64,000 bases of DNA from Humulus lupulus (lineage: Eukaryota > Streptophyta > Magnoliopsida > Rosales > Cannabaceae), in the NCBI RefSeq assembly GCF_963169125.1, contig NC_084799.1:67076143-67140142 (forward strand), given 5' to 3'. The translations under genes and the position numbers were made by a program. The notes under the pieces were generated by a model. The model saw nothing but the letters and a program-made list of their open reading frames with translations. It was not told the origin of the DNA and made no database searches. This document shows, piece after piece, positions 25,497-35,510 of the stretch; the stretch's first letter is position 1, and each line of letters starts with the position of its first letter.

Positions 25497-25590
25497 AGTT
25501 TGAACAAGTTCCCTCGAAGGACTAGTACACCATCTGGGGTTCACAATCAAGCACAACAAGCTGAAGAATAGCTACAACATCAGCAACAGC
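25497..25590 (+). pseudogene. unassigned Gln-rich exon fragment in C1
   Basis: After an AG at 25494-25496 one frame reads ESLNKFPRRTSTPSGVHNQA, QQAEE, then a TAG followed by further Gln codons (CAGCAACAGCAGCAACAACAA). It resembles the low-complexity tail of a transcriptional co-regulator, but I do not recognise the family. It lies 1.3 kb downstream of the phytyltransferase homology and may come from a second captured gene. Confidence 0.45.
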
Positions 25591-25619
25591 AGCAACAACA
25601 ATAGCATCATCCAAACTAT

Positions 25620-26276
25620 AGTTTGAAGTAAAAAATGTTCAAGATTATAAAACTTTATTATGTTAAGCTTTCAAATTTAAGTTAGAACTAAGATCTCATG
25701 AAGTAGACACATTCATGGTTTGGATTAGTTATTGTTTAATGTAATACTTATGGTTTATCAATCTATTGAGAATTACATTTTATGATTAATTTTGATTTTG
25801 TTTATCAAAATACAATAATGAAAATCTTTTAATTAAAAAAAACCATATAAGTATACTTATCAAAAAATAATTTAAAATATATTATCCACACTAAAGTAAC
25901 AATTTTATTACTATATGTTATGATTTAAAAACATATTATAAGCGTAAAAAATCATTATGGTTTATATAATATAACAAACTAAAAATGTTATCAAAATAAT
26001 CAAATGTAACAGTTGAAAAGTGTTATGAAAAAAGTATAAGATTAAACTTCAAATTTATAACCAAAAACTCTATCTAAATGTTATTATTTGAATATTATAG
26101 CAACTAAAAATGTGTTATTGAATAGTTTAAGATAACACCGAACATAACATTCAAATACTGTTATAGAAAAGACTGGACTTTTAATAATAGGGGCTATGTT
26201 AGCATTTTCAGAAGCGTTATCAATAGTCCCGGCTAGCTGTTTTTAAGTGTTATGAATACTGTTTTTTCTTGTAGTG
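25620..26276. repeat. C1 subterminal region (3'-type end)
   Basis: AT-rich sequence with many GTTAT/ATAAC words on both strands, ending GTTTTTTCTTGTAGTG. The terminal 14 bases match the equivalent ends of C2 (26581) and C3 (51425) on the appropriate strand, so this is the 3'-type end, presumably where transposase binds. Confidence 0.65.
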
Positions 26277-26580
26277 ACATAAGGTAGAGGGTATTCTATT
26301 TCATTGTCATCCATCGCCTTGTGGTGGTCATTTTGGGGGAGCACGTACCGCTGCCAGCGTTTTACAATCCGGGTTCTTTTGGCCTTCTCTATTTAAGGAT
26401 GCTCATGCTTATGCCGCTAGCTGTGATCGTTGCCAAAGGGTTGGAAGTATCTCAAAAAGACATGAAATGCCCCTAACCAATATACTAGAAGTTGAACTGT
26501 TTGATGTTTGGGGGATTGATTTCATGGGCCCCTTTCCACCCTCATATGGAAACTTGTATATCTTGGTGGCTGTTGATTAT
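26277..26580 (+). pseudogene. pol: Athila-like pol, part 2: integrase zinc finger and first catalytic Asp
   Basis: Resumes in the frame left at 20117. It contains the H-H-C-C zinc-binding domain (HCHPSPCGGHFGGARTAA, then SCDRCQRVG) and the start of the catalytic core, VWGIDFMGPFPPSYGNLYIL, with the first catalytic Asp. It stops at VDY, where C2 inserted, and continues at 58339. No stop or frameshift occurs within this piece. Confidence 0.95.
26578..26580. repeat. TSD of C2 (left), TAT
   Basis: TAT precedes the C2 end at 26581 and recurs at 58336-58338. Deleting C2 plus one TAT restores the integrase frame between tyrosine and valine codons. Confidence 0.88.
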
Positions 26581-26824
26581 TACTACAAGAAAAAATGCTT
26601 TTAATAACACCGAAAATGTGTTATCAAAACATACGATAACACTTTCTGATGTGTTAAGACCGACTATGTTATCGTACGTCAGGGTACTTTACATAACACT
26701 TTATCAGTGTTATACATATGTGTTATTGTATTGTCAACGATAACACAATTTCTGTGTTATTTTAATATATAGATAAGTGTTGAATTATGTTATTTATAGT
26801 CGATTATATAACACTTTTTTTGGG

Positions 26825-27024
26825 TTATACTACACTTTAGTATAACACGTTTTTTGTGTTATACTACACTTTAGTATAACACTTTTTTTGTGTTATACTA
26901 CACTTTAGTATAACACATTTTTTGTGTTATACTACACTTTAGTATAACACATTTTTTGTGTTATACTAAACTTTAGTATAACACATTATTTGTGTTATAC
27001 TACACTTTAGTATAACACATGTGT
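26825..27024. repeat. six palindromic subterminal repeats of C2
   Basis: Six near-identical units of about 34-38 bp, each containing GTTATACTA, a CACTT loop and TAGTATAAC, so each unit is itself an inverted repeat. They are separated by T-runs. Similar units (four) lie near the matching end of C3 at 51057-51185. Subterminal repeats in CACTA elements are transposase (TNPA-type) binding sites, which is the inferred role here. Confidence 0.85.
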
Positions 27025-27605
27025 TATATTAGCTTAGAGAAACATAATCTTTTTTTACTTACACAAAACTAGGGAAACAAATATGAAAGTTGAAGCCAAA
27101 TAAGGTAACATAAATAGATTTTTATTAATTACTCAAATGTAATTACAATATTTAGTCTACTAGTCTAGGCTTAAGAAATCATATTACAACATAATTTATG
27201 CCCAATTCAGATTCCTTTATCACTAAATACAAAACAACAAATGTATACAAAAATTAGTGAAATACATTCTTCCATTCTTTGCATCAATATCTCGATGGCT
27301 TTGCAGTTTCTTTGAAAGTGTTATGCTTCAAGAACAGGTCAGTAAATGCACCCTGAAGTTCTTAACCTCTCTATCTAATTCACTTGATGTCCTTTGCATG
27401 CAAGATCCTAGAAAATGGAGTAGGATCCACCAAAAACTGAGATAAGTCTACAGATCAGTGCTTGAAGTATCATACAAAAATAAAACTGTAAAACCCACAT
27501 AGCTCTTACCATTTTCTGAAAGTTTTTTCAAGACTACAGTATGTATTTCATCTTTTAGATACCACAAATTGTCAACAGCAGCAACTAAATTTCTATGACT
27601 AGAAT
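27025..27605 (-). other. C2 3' internal region, weak exon-like pieces only
   Basis: Between the palindromic repeats and the last recognised formin exon. A minus-strand exon-like piece (about 27496-27590) encodes AAVDNLWYLKDEIHTVVLKK and ends at a GT donor, and another near 27300-27370 reads TDLFLKHNTFKETAKP. Neither matches the C-terminal part of formins that I know, so they may derive from another captured gene. Confidence 0.4.
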
Positions 27606-27683
27606 TGCAGTCCCTTGGTTCAAAGTATTACCCAGAAAAAGAATTTTCTTCATAATATCTTTTAATTTGAGGGAATTCCGGAC
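27606..27683 (-). pseudogene. class II formin FH2 exon (continuation beyond the C3 insertion)
   Basis: The minus strand reads VRNSLKLKDIMKKILFLGNT, LNQGTA after an AG at the upstream border. This is the FH2 'knob/lasso' region segment that directly follows the exon at 51494-51544 in plant class II formins. The two exons are now 23.8 kb apart because C3 and the Tekay element sit in the intron between them. The homology ends after G-T-A, where formins normally continue R-G-x-A-x-G-F. Confidence 0.85.
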
Positions 27684-27756
27684 CTATTAAACAGAGCATA
27701 AAACTACCCAAGTCAAAACAGATTCTCAAAACCGCATGGAAGAATTTAAGTAGCAC

Positions 27757-27759
27757 AGG
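27757..27759. repeat. TSD of C3 (left), AGG
   Basis: AGG abuts CACTACACC at 27760 and recurs at 51426-51428 after CTTGTAGTG. Both flanks belong to the same formin intron. Confidence 0.87.
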
Positions 27760-27839
27760 CACTACACCAAACACCCATTACCATAACACATCATTATAAT
27801 ACTATTTAAAAAGAGTTATGGTATATTATCAAAGTTTCA

Positions 27840-28140
27840 GGCGGCAAATAAAATAAAAAGCGCCAATTTTCCCGTGTACAGTAACTCTCCTTTCCCGTGT
27901 ACCCATTTCCCCTATACCCATTTCCAATCTCATTTTCTTCAATCTTTCTCCTCCTGCCCGTGTCTCATTTTTCCTGGTATACCCATTTCCCTTTGACCCA
28001 TTTCCCGTAGACCTATCTCTCTCGGTCTCTCACTCCCCTTCACGGAAGACAAATCCTGAGAAGAGGCACATCTCCTCTCTCTCGGATCTCTTTCTCCCAC
28101 CAGACCTCTCTCCTTCCCTCTTTCTCTCTCACCTGTCTTT
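27840..28140 (+). promoter_or_regulatory. C3 CT-rich leader / putative promoter-5'UTR end
   Basis: After the terminal bases and a GGCGGC/GCGCC word comes a C/T-rich tract with repeated CCCATTTCCC and CTCTCTCGG words, running up to an ATG at 28141. The same plan as the left end of C1 and right end of C2. Transcription initiation here is inferred from composition and from the uniform orientation of captured exons. Confidence 0.5.
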
Positions 28141-28407
28141 ATGAAGCCCGACCTTCCCTATCATCGGCAAACTACGCAAATGGCAGGGGCTCGTGGGTCT
28201 TGTGAAAACGACGGGCTCAGGGTTGTGGGTGGCTTGGTCTCACGGAGGGGGTGGGTGGCTTGGTCTCGCGGAGGGGGTGGGTGGTTCGGTCTCACGGAGG
28301 GGGTGGGTGGCTCGGTCTCGTTGAGGGGGTGGGTGGCTCGGTCTCACGGAGGGGGTGGGTGGCTCGATCTTGCAGAGGGGTCCGAGCCCCCTCTTCTTTC
28401 TTCTTGA
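28141..28407 (+). CDS. 88-codon ORF over G-rich minisatellite, doubtful
   Basis: The first ATG after the CT-rich leader opens 88 codons rich in Gly, Trp and Arg, because it runs through a 26-bp tandem repeat whose length is not a multiple of three, so the peptide motif changes from unit to unit. No domain is recognisable. It could be the first coding stretch of a C3 transcript or merely an open frame across the repeat; I lean to the latter. Confidence 0.25.
   Translation: MKPDLPYHRQTTQMAGARGSCENDGLRVVGGLVSRRGWVAWSRGGGGWFGLTEGVGGSVSLRGWVARSHGGGGWLDLAEGSEPPLLSS
28227..28380 (+). repeat. 26-bp G-rich minisatellite, six copies
   Basis: Unit close to GGGTGGCTCGGTCTCACGGA followed by GGGGGT, repeated six times with few changes, the last copy degenerate. 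Runs of three to five G on the plus strand in every unit could form G-quadruplexes in DNA or RNA. It is placed immediately downstream of the C3 leader. Confidence 0.9.
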
Positions 28408-28554
28408 AATTTTGGTAAAATGTGAATTTCTCTAATTAAATTATTTATTTATTATATCTTCTTGAGGTGTAATTCTTCTCCTAACATACATTTCTTGTGT
28501 TGGTTGATTCAGACTAGCTTCCATATGAAACTGTTTGAGGGTGGTGAGTTAGAC

Positions 28555-28831
28555 CGTAACCGAATACCTGAATCAGCTTTAATGGCACGATCTTGCAATT
28601 TGGAGAGATGACCTAAAGAAGGTTAGTTTCTAGCTTCACTTATTTTGCATTTAAACCAAATATGAAGGTGTTTTACTTTTTGTTTGGTGTCAGAGCTTAA
28701 AACACAATCCCAATCTAAGTTCTATTCTTTACAAATTAATTTGCTTGTTTGGCTTTCAAGAAATTGCTACCAAACCCCAAAGTGAATCAAAGTGGAAGCA
28801 GCTGGGAGAATTAGCTATGTCCATTGGGCAG
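28555..28831 (+). pseudogene. coatomer subunit beta-prime (COPB2) exon fragments in swapped order
   Basis: Two pieces match the alpha-solenoid part of beta'-COP, a COPI vesicle coat subunit. Piece 1 (28555-28621) reads RNRIPESALMARSC, then after a small internal deletion and frame change IWRDDLKK. Piece 2 (28761-28831) reads EIATKPQSESKWKQLGELAM and ends at a GT donor. In the native protein piece 2 precedes piece 1, so the order is reversed here while the strand is the same. The propeller domain and most of the solenoid are absent. Confidence 0.8.
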
Positions 28832-29846
28832 GTATTCTCTTTCATTTATTTTTGATGAGAAGGATTTAAAATAGTATCCCCTTTCATCTCACCCTTTAGT
28901 TCACTCGAGTACAGCTTCCACTTAAATACTTATCTTTACCCATTATGTTTTAAAATATTTAATGTGTTTTACTTACCTATGGAACTGCGTTCACATTATC
29001 TTTTAGTCATTATGTATGCACAAGAGGCATCTTTTTCTTTGACATGAATATTGTATCATGAAGCTGATAGTACAAAGAGTAATATAAGTTCAAAATTTCA
29101 GATAAGTGGCCTACTTTTGAACATTTCATGATGAAAATGGAAATATAATTACATTTTTCAGGATTTATGTTTCAATTAAAAAGCGAATGTCCCTTGTGCT
29201 TTTTCGAGTCATCACATAAATGCATTTTATTTCCATCAGCAATGAGGTGTTTGCTAGTGTGCATTATTAGGACCACTGATTAATTATTATAGGAATTTAA
29301 GGAGCATGTTTATGATATAATATTTTGCTATTTTTATGATTTTTTAGGACTTTATTTCAGAACATGGTGACAAGTTACCTGGAAGGTTTACTTGAATATA
29401 TGCATGATAAATTGTCTACTTTTTAGGTTATTCTTCTTTTTTTACAAATGTTAGTCAGCCATTTACTATTTTGAGCTACTATGTTGTTGCAAGTTGCAAA
29501 TTATCAAGTTATATCATCGACTTTATGCAATTTCACGTTTTATTTTGTTTTAATCTGTTTGTTCCTTTGGATCCTTTTTTATGAATTGTATGGCTTGTCT
29601 TATGAAAATATCAATGGTATTTTGTGTGTTTCTTTGTGTATTAATAATCTCCTGTGCCTTAATCGTTTGCACAGTTAGAATTGGCACACCTATATAATAG
29701 TAGATGAGTATTTTTCTTTATTTTGTCGCTGTTAAAAAAGTTGAGAGGCAACCAGAATATTTGTATTTCAATACCATGTGAATAATAGTTTTATTATACA
29801 GAGAATAACTAAAAATTAATCATTTTTCTCGTGTTCAATTTGCCAG
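28832..29846 (+). other. C3 internal AT-rich region, no gene recognised
   Basis: About 1 kb of T-rich, intron-like sequence between exon fragments. An open stretch at 29481-29678 has low-complexity composition and no start context; I see no recognisable domain. Confidence 0.5.
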
Positions 29847-31303
29847 CGCTGGAAATCAAAGCTTTTCATCTAATGCCCCACTGATTGAGATCTTTGATGC
29901 TCAGATTGTCGTTCCAGATGTGAGTCTTTTTCCTTTTTCTTTTTGCTTTGTATAAATGTAGTTTATTCATTAATTGGGTGCTTATCATGAATGGATACAA
30001 AATATTTTATTTTTATCATTTCTCTAGTAAATCGGTCTTTAGTGTTTTTGATTCCCATCTTTTCAGTATAATGAAAAATATAGGTTGGTCAATCTATGAG
30101 AAGCAATTTGGTATTTGTAACTTGGTCTAAAAATGAAGTGCCAGATTAGTGTATTATCTTTTTCTTTTTAATGAATATGCATCATATTGGTACTCATAGG
30201 AATAACAACAAGATTTCTACTCACAATTCTCTTTTCTTTCTGTTTTGAACTAACACTACCAATTTTAATTCTAGAACTTATATTTTTTTCTCTTGCATAA
30301 TTTCCCAAGCACTGTAATAGCTTGTCTTTTGAAACTTCGAATTGATCATGGTAGGCCTATTAAAATCTTGCTTGATACTATGACCCATGAAGAGGTGGAT
30401 GGTGGAACCTCCAGTGGTGAAGAGACCGGAGAAATTCTGATTCATAGTGCTGACCAGGTAAAATTCTGAAATGGATAATTTTTGCTTGCTGTTATATTGA
30501 CGTTTCTCTTCTTATTATGGCTTGCTTATTCACGAGGTAGCCAATATACTTAGCAGTTATTTTCTGTTTTATTTATGTGTCTTTGTTCCTTGCTTTGATT
30601 TTGCATTTATGTGATAGATTGCAAAACTTGGTTATGTACAAGCTAAAAATCAAGGATTCAATATCACAGTGGAGTGATTTCTATGACACATGGGTCCTTT
30701 TTTTAACTTTTAAAACAATTGCATCTACATGTGACACTTGTTGAACTAAAAAATTTCCCTCTTGTTTAAAGATTCAGAGTGTATTTTTTTTCATTATGCT
30801 TGTAAGTTTAAAAATTGGGATGGCAATCAGGTGTTTAATGGAGTTGTTGATAAAAATTCAGGGGTGTTTTTAAGCTTTCCTTGGTTCTATTTATGTTTTG
30901 TTATGACTTGTTTAGATTGAGAATTTAGGTTTTGGGATTTTGAAAAATGGTTTCACTATCTCATTCTCTAGTTGTAATTCTGAAAAACTAGTTTCAGATC
31001 TTCTTTGGATGCTGATTCAAGTGACATGCATTTGTTTTGTTCAAACTGAAATCAAAATCCTATTGAAAAACACAATATTATGTTCTACAGATCTTTTTGC
31101 TGAATTCCAAATAAAATAGAACATGAATAACTTGTATAGGGTAATTTGATGTGCTCTCAGCTTTATTTTGTTTTCATGGGAGTTTTTGATGTTGGTTCTT
31201 TGCTAGGCACTTATTTTTGCGAAAGAATTAACTATGCCTGGAAATGGAGAGAAAGAGTCAAATTTGAGCAAGAAAAATGCTCACAAACTCAGTGATTTAT
31301 AAG
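29847..31303 (+). pseudogene. three unassigned captured exons
   Basis: Three exon-like segments have AG/GT borders and intron-like spacers. 29847-29919 encodes AGNQSFSSNAPLIEIFDAQI, VVPD (GTGAGT donor). About 30356-30457 encodes RPIKILLDTMTHEEVDGGTS, SGEETGEILIHSADQ. 31207-31303 encodes ALIFAKELTMPGNGEKESNL, SKKNAHKLSDL then TAA. The phases and acidic/polar style suggest they may come from one gene, whose family I do not recognise. All are on the plus strand, like the other C3 fragments. Confidence 0.5.
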
Positions 31304-32346
31304 GTAATTTCTCAGTTTTTGTTGGAATAAATTAACAAAGAGCAAGCCATTTTAGCCTTTGATGTTCATTACTTAATTGGTATAACTAATGAGAATACAT
31401 GACAAACTTCTATATCTGTCTTTGTTCCTTGCTTTGATTTTGCATTTATGTGATAGATTGCAAAAAAACCTTGTTATGTGCATAGAGGGAATCATATATT
31501 TTGAGAATGGTTTATTTATAGTTTTGCATTTTGAGAATGGGATTAGTCAATGAGTAATGATCTTGAAATTATTACGAGGTCGTTGAGCATGGTCTGGGAC
31601 ATCTGCCATTTACAAAAAAACAGGTGGTCACTCCAACTGGTAAGCTGATAGTCAAATGGAATTTTTTAGTTCTTTGTCCCTTTCAGTTTTCTGTTTTCAT
31701 TTTTAATGGGTTCCTTCAGCTTATATGTGAAAAATTACTTATCATATTGTAACTTTTCCTTTTTTCTTTTTTTAAACAGGAAATTTTTTAGCATATGAGT
31801 AACATTAGCTTCTTGTCTGAATGTGAGGGCATTAACTGTTTAGCCTCAACAATTAAGTGCCACTACTCATATTAGAAAAGCAAAGCATTATGTTGTCAGT
31901 ACTGCAAATCTCTAAAAAGGAAAATCTAATATTCACTGTCCTAATATGACAGTTTAGGACCCATGCTTCATATGCATGTTTGCTGTTCAAAGACTAAAGT
32001 TAGTTTATGCTGTATAGCTGATACCTTCATTATTTTGTTTTCTTTTTCTAATTTTGATTTCGCTAAGAGAGTCCAATTTCTTGAAACTGTAATTGCTGAT
32101 AGCTAATTTACATCTCCTGTCTTTCGCAGAGTCCGTGTATACTGGTGTAGATTTCTGTAAGAGATTATGTGGTGTGTCTATAATCAGGAGGTAATTTCGT
32201 AAAGCAATTGTGGCATGTGTTTTTTTGTCAGTTTTTCATATAAATTTTATATTTGGAAGCAAACTCTAGAGGATTTCTGTAAGAGCCATATTCTGTCAGA
32301 AGTGAATCATGTCTTGTTAACAGAATGATTTTTCAACTGGTTACAG
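31304..32346 (+). other. C3 internal region, intron-like
   Basis: About 1 kb with no recognisable exon. A short phrase near 31410-31460 (TTTGTTCCTTGCTTTGATTT) repeats one at about 30582-30620, showing a local duplication within the intron-like DNA. Confidence 0.45.
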
Positions 32347-32506
32347 GTCTTTCCCAGGGCTTGGACAACAATTTTGATTTCTCTAGACAATAGTGGCATG
32401 TGGAACCTTCAAATAGACAATCTAAACTCGTGGTATCTAGGCCAGGAAACGTACATTAGTGTAGTAAACTCTAAGTTTGTGAGAAGAATTGCAGAAGCAG
32501 CAGAAA
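32347..32506 (+). pseudogene. SKU5-similar (SKS) cupredoxin exon fragment
   Basis: After an AG at 32346 the frame reads VFPRAWTTILISLDNSGMWN, then LNSWYLGQETYISVV, the C-terminal cupredoxin-domain signature of monocopper-oxidase-like SKU5/SKS proteins, GPI-anchored or secreted wall proteins related to ascorbate oxidase. A GTAAGT donor follows at about 32507. The last residues (FVRRIAEAAE) no longer match the family as I know it, so the exon may be fused to other sequence. Only about 40 residues of a roughly 590-residue family are present. Confidence 0.75.
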
Positions 32507-32670
32507 GTAAGTTCAATTCAATTTCGTTTTTTGGTTTTAGATATGCAACACGCATTTTATTGATTTTTCCTCTTTTTTATTTCTATTTAATGTGATAAAC
32601 ATTTCCAAGTCTATACTTTAAAACTCACTCTGTTTGTGTTCTTGCTTATACATATATATGTATATGGCAG

Positions 32671-33680
32671 GACTGGATGGTGGAGTGTATTCAGGTTTCA
32701 CCTATGGACTGGCTGAAGCCTTGAGGAGCTCATGATTGGCTGGTGGAATGGAGAGTATGTCTAATACTCCTAAGTACCTTCGAGATGTAAGGTCAGACCA
32801 TTTTTCTTCTGGAACTGGAAAAATTTGAAGCTTAATATTTAACTCTAGTCTAGTTACGAAATGGTTCAATGTGCTCAACTTGGTCATGTATAGCAATTAA
32901 TTATTAACAACTCAAATGGACCGTACATGAGTCTCGGATCTATTGCAGCTTCACTTGATTGAAAAGTGTGTTTATATGGTATTAGTGGTTTTTGATTCAA
33001 CAAGCAAGACTTGCTTTAATAAATTTTTTTATTGTACATTTATCTAAACCCTTTCATTTACCTTTATGACGAGATTTTTAAGTTTATTGTATGTGTTTGA
33101 CAAACTCATTTGTATCAATTTATTGCAAGAAAGTCTCCATAAACCAGTCTGACTTGCATTCTGTTTTTAGAAAAGGATCTCGATTAGGACATGAACAAAT
33201 TATTGATGGCATGCTTAAAGATGGCCTGTGGGATGTCTATAATGATTTTGGAATGGGAGTTTGTGCAGAGATATGTGCTGAACGATATACTATCTCGAGA
33301 GAAGAGCAGGTATTGTTCTGCAAAGATTTGTTTGAATGTCAAGTAGAGAGTATAATGATCTCTAGTCTACTCAGTTCTGAAATCAAATGAACTCCTTCAG
33401 ACTAATATGAATTCTCTTAACTAATTCATTTTTCTGCATGTGCTAGTTTAGTAACCATTCCCAAAAACCATGCATCTAAATAGCTGGAAGAGAGATGTAA
33501 ATTGGAAAACAACAAGAAACTATACATTTCCAATATTCAATTTCATTCAATATGTTTCACCATAACACATTAGCTTATTTAATTATTTTCATGCTCACGG
33601 GACTTTTTAACTGCAGGATGGCTATGCTTTACAAAGCTTTAAGCGAGGAATGGCTGCACAAAAGAGTCAATTTTTTTTTC
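32671..33680 (+). pseudogene. acetyl-CoA C-acetyltransferase (thiolase, AACT) exon fragments
   Basis: AACT condenses two acetyl-CoA into acetoacetyl-CoA, the first step of the mevalonate pathway. Three exons are recognisable: 32739-32791 (AGGMESMSNTPKYL), 33171-33309 ([48 protein letters not shown] donor) and 33617 to about 33665 (DGYALQSFKRGMAAQ). They are in native order. The first is preceded in the same exon-like unit by unrelated residues (LDGGVYSGFTYGLAEAL) and a TGA near 32732. The catalytic Cys exon and the C-terminal His/Cys exons are absent, so no enzyme activity is possible from this piece alone. Confidence 0.88.
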
Positions 33681-33973
33681 AGCACATAAATTTTGCATTT
33701 GGTATAATTTCTCTCATTAAAATGTTTTTGTTCTTTTCTGCAGAGTGAGTATATTAGCTAAACCTTTTTATTAGTTTGTTTATATTTGGGGTTTGCTTGA
33801 TTTCCATATTTAATGTTTTCAACATTTATTTGTTTTGACTTTAGAAGATCTTTTTATCTCACACACATATACACTCATACATATAAATATATATTGTTAA
33901 TATTTTCCTTCTGTTTTTCAGACATCGTGCATTAGTTTCTCTCTAATTATTTACTCATGTTAACACCTATTAG

Positions 33974-34170
33974 GAGTTGATGCCTGGAGGTGTAAATTAC
34001 CCTGTTCGTGCTTTTAAATCTGTCGGCGGACAACCTATTGTCATTGATTCTGCCAAGGGCTCTCACATGCGGGATATTGATGGCAATGAATACATTGATT
34101 ATGTTGGTTCATGGGACCTGCAATTATTGGCCATGCAGATGATGAGGTTCTGTTCTTTCTTTCAGGAACT
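33974..34170 (+). pseudogene. glutamate-1-semialdehyde 2,1-aminomutase exon fragment
   Basis: After a TAG acceptor the frame reads [47 protein letters not shown], the N-terminal part of the plastid PLP enzyme that makes 5-aminolevulinate for chlorophyll and heme. Directly after G-S-W a missing G shifts the frame; the other frame then continues with the family sequence ([12 protein letters not shown]). Only one exon of the gene is present, and the PLP lysine lies far downstream in the family. Plus strand, like its neighbours. Confidence 0.88.
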
Positions 34171-35505
34171 GGTGAGCTTTTGGCATTTTTCTTATCTCAT
34201 AATTTTTAAAAAATTTTGTTTTTGGACTTGCATTTCTGAGCATTGAGATATATATAAATGATAAGAAGGCATAATTTTGTAAGTGTATTTTTTATTTGTC
34301 TTGGCTTATTTTTTTTTGGATTTGAAATGGGAAAGAACTAAAATTGTTTGATGGCCAAAGACAGAATAATCTATATATACATACATATACTATATATATA
34401 CTATAGTACTCTCTTGCATATCCTCAAAGTTGGTCAGCCGTAGATTTTGATGGCTAGAATTTGCCACTAATATGAATTGCTGTGTTTTTTGACTTTGGAT
34501 TGAAGTTTTAGTGCCATATTGTGGATACGTTCCTCTGTTTTCATGTGATTTATTTTTTATGCATCTGGTTTGAATTTAAATTCTATTACTATTGATCCTA
34601 AATTAAGTTTATGATTTCATGGGTTGTGTTGAAATGCCTATTCTCAAGTGTTCCCTCATTTGCTTCTGCCTTATTTTTGTGCATGCATATTTAATGCTTA
34701 TTTCTATTCTTGCTTGTTAATTTATTGGAACATATATAATACAGTACTAATTGAATATATATATTTATATATATTGTTCTGAGAACACTCCTTGCACTCA
34801 TGTCCATGGTATGTTTTTGCTTGTGTATTTCTCTCTTGTTTTGGACATTTAGGATTAGCTAGTTAGATTAAGTTTATTTTTCATTAAAAATATTAATTTA
34901 TAATAGAAAAACTTGTTTTAAATAATTGGGTGAATATTTTATAATGTTATTTAATGGTGATCATATTTTATTTTCTCTGTTTATGACATTTTAAATATGT
35001 TTTTTCTTCTTCTATTTGTTTAGTGTACATTATTCTATATTAAAAATATCCCCTTTCCATTTTCTTTATTGTGATTTTAAAATAAATTGTAGAAGTTATG
35101 GAAGGATTGGTGCCAATTACCATTTAGCTTTCATTCATATTTGGGCTTGCAGCAATATTGAAATAACAACCACATGGAACTAATGATTTGATCTGACCCA
35201 ATGATTTTGATCCCTTATTGGGGTGCTTTTGGTGCACTTTTCATCAACTAAAACTTGTTATGGATTCACTTATATGGGTATTTTGGCTAACAGTAAGCAA
35301 TAGTGTAGATAATTCTCTTATCTTGTTGGTACATATTGACAGAGTTTCAAGTTCTGCAATCAATTCTTCTAAACATGCATTTTGACCATTGAGCATACAA
35401 ACACATTTCACAACCTGTTTTAAGTGGCATATTTTGGTTCTTTAGCAGTTGGTTTATATGTTTATACTTAATGTTTTATACTTATTTTTGCTTCTATTTT
35501 TGTGG
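34171..35505 (+). other. C3 internal region, AT-rich, no gene recognised
   Basis: About 1.3 kb of T-rich sequence with runs of TATATA near 34375-34395 and 34755-34775. No exon signature is seen. It ends at the Tekay target site. Confidence 0.5.
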
Positions 35506-35510
35506 GTATG
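35506..35510. repeat. TSD of Tekay element (left), GTATG
   Basis: GTATG immediately precedes the LTR at 35511 and is repeated at 48860-48864. Confidence 0.93.

Larger units (their letters stand above)
20118..26276 (+). mobile_element. C1: CACTA-like element carrying a homogentisate phytyltransferase fragment
   Basis: The 6159-bp insertion has terminal inverted repeats CACTACAA...TTGTAGTG (8 bp identical, then diverging), a 3-bp ACA duplication and no transposase. The left end has GGCGCC words followed by a CT-rich tract; the right end is AT-rich with scattered GTTAT words. The captured gene fragment reads away from the CT-rich left end. It matches the plan of C2 and C3, so the three appear to be one non-autonomous family that would need transposase in trans. 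Confidence 0.9.

Noticed and set aside
33974..34246. Functional GSA aminomutase start exon
   Set aside because: A one-base loss shifts the frame and no other exon of the gene follows; neighbours come from unrelated genes.
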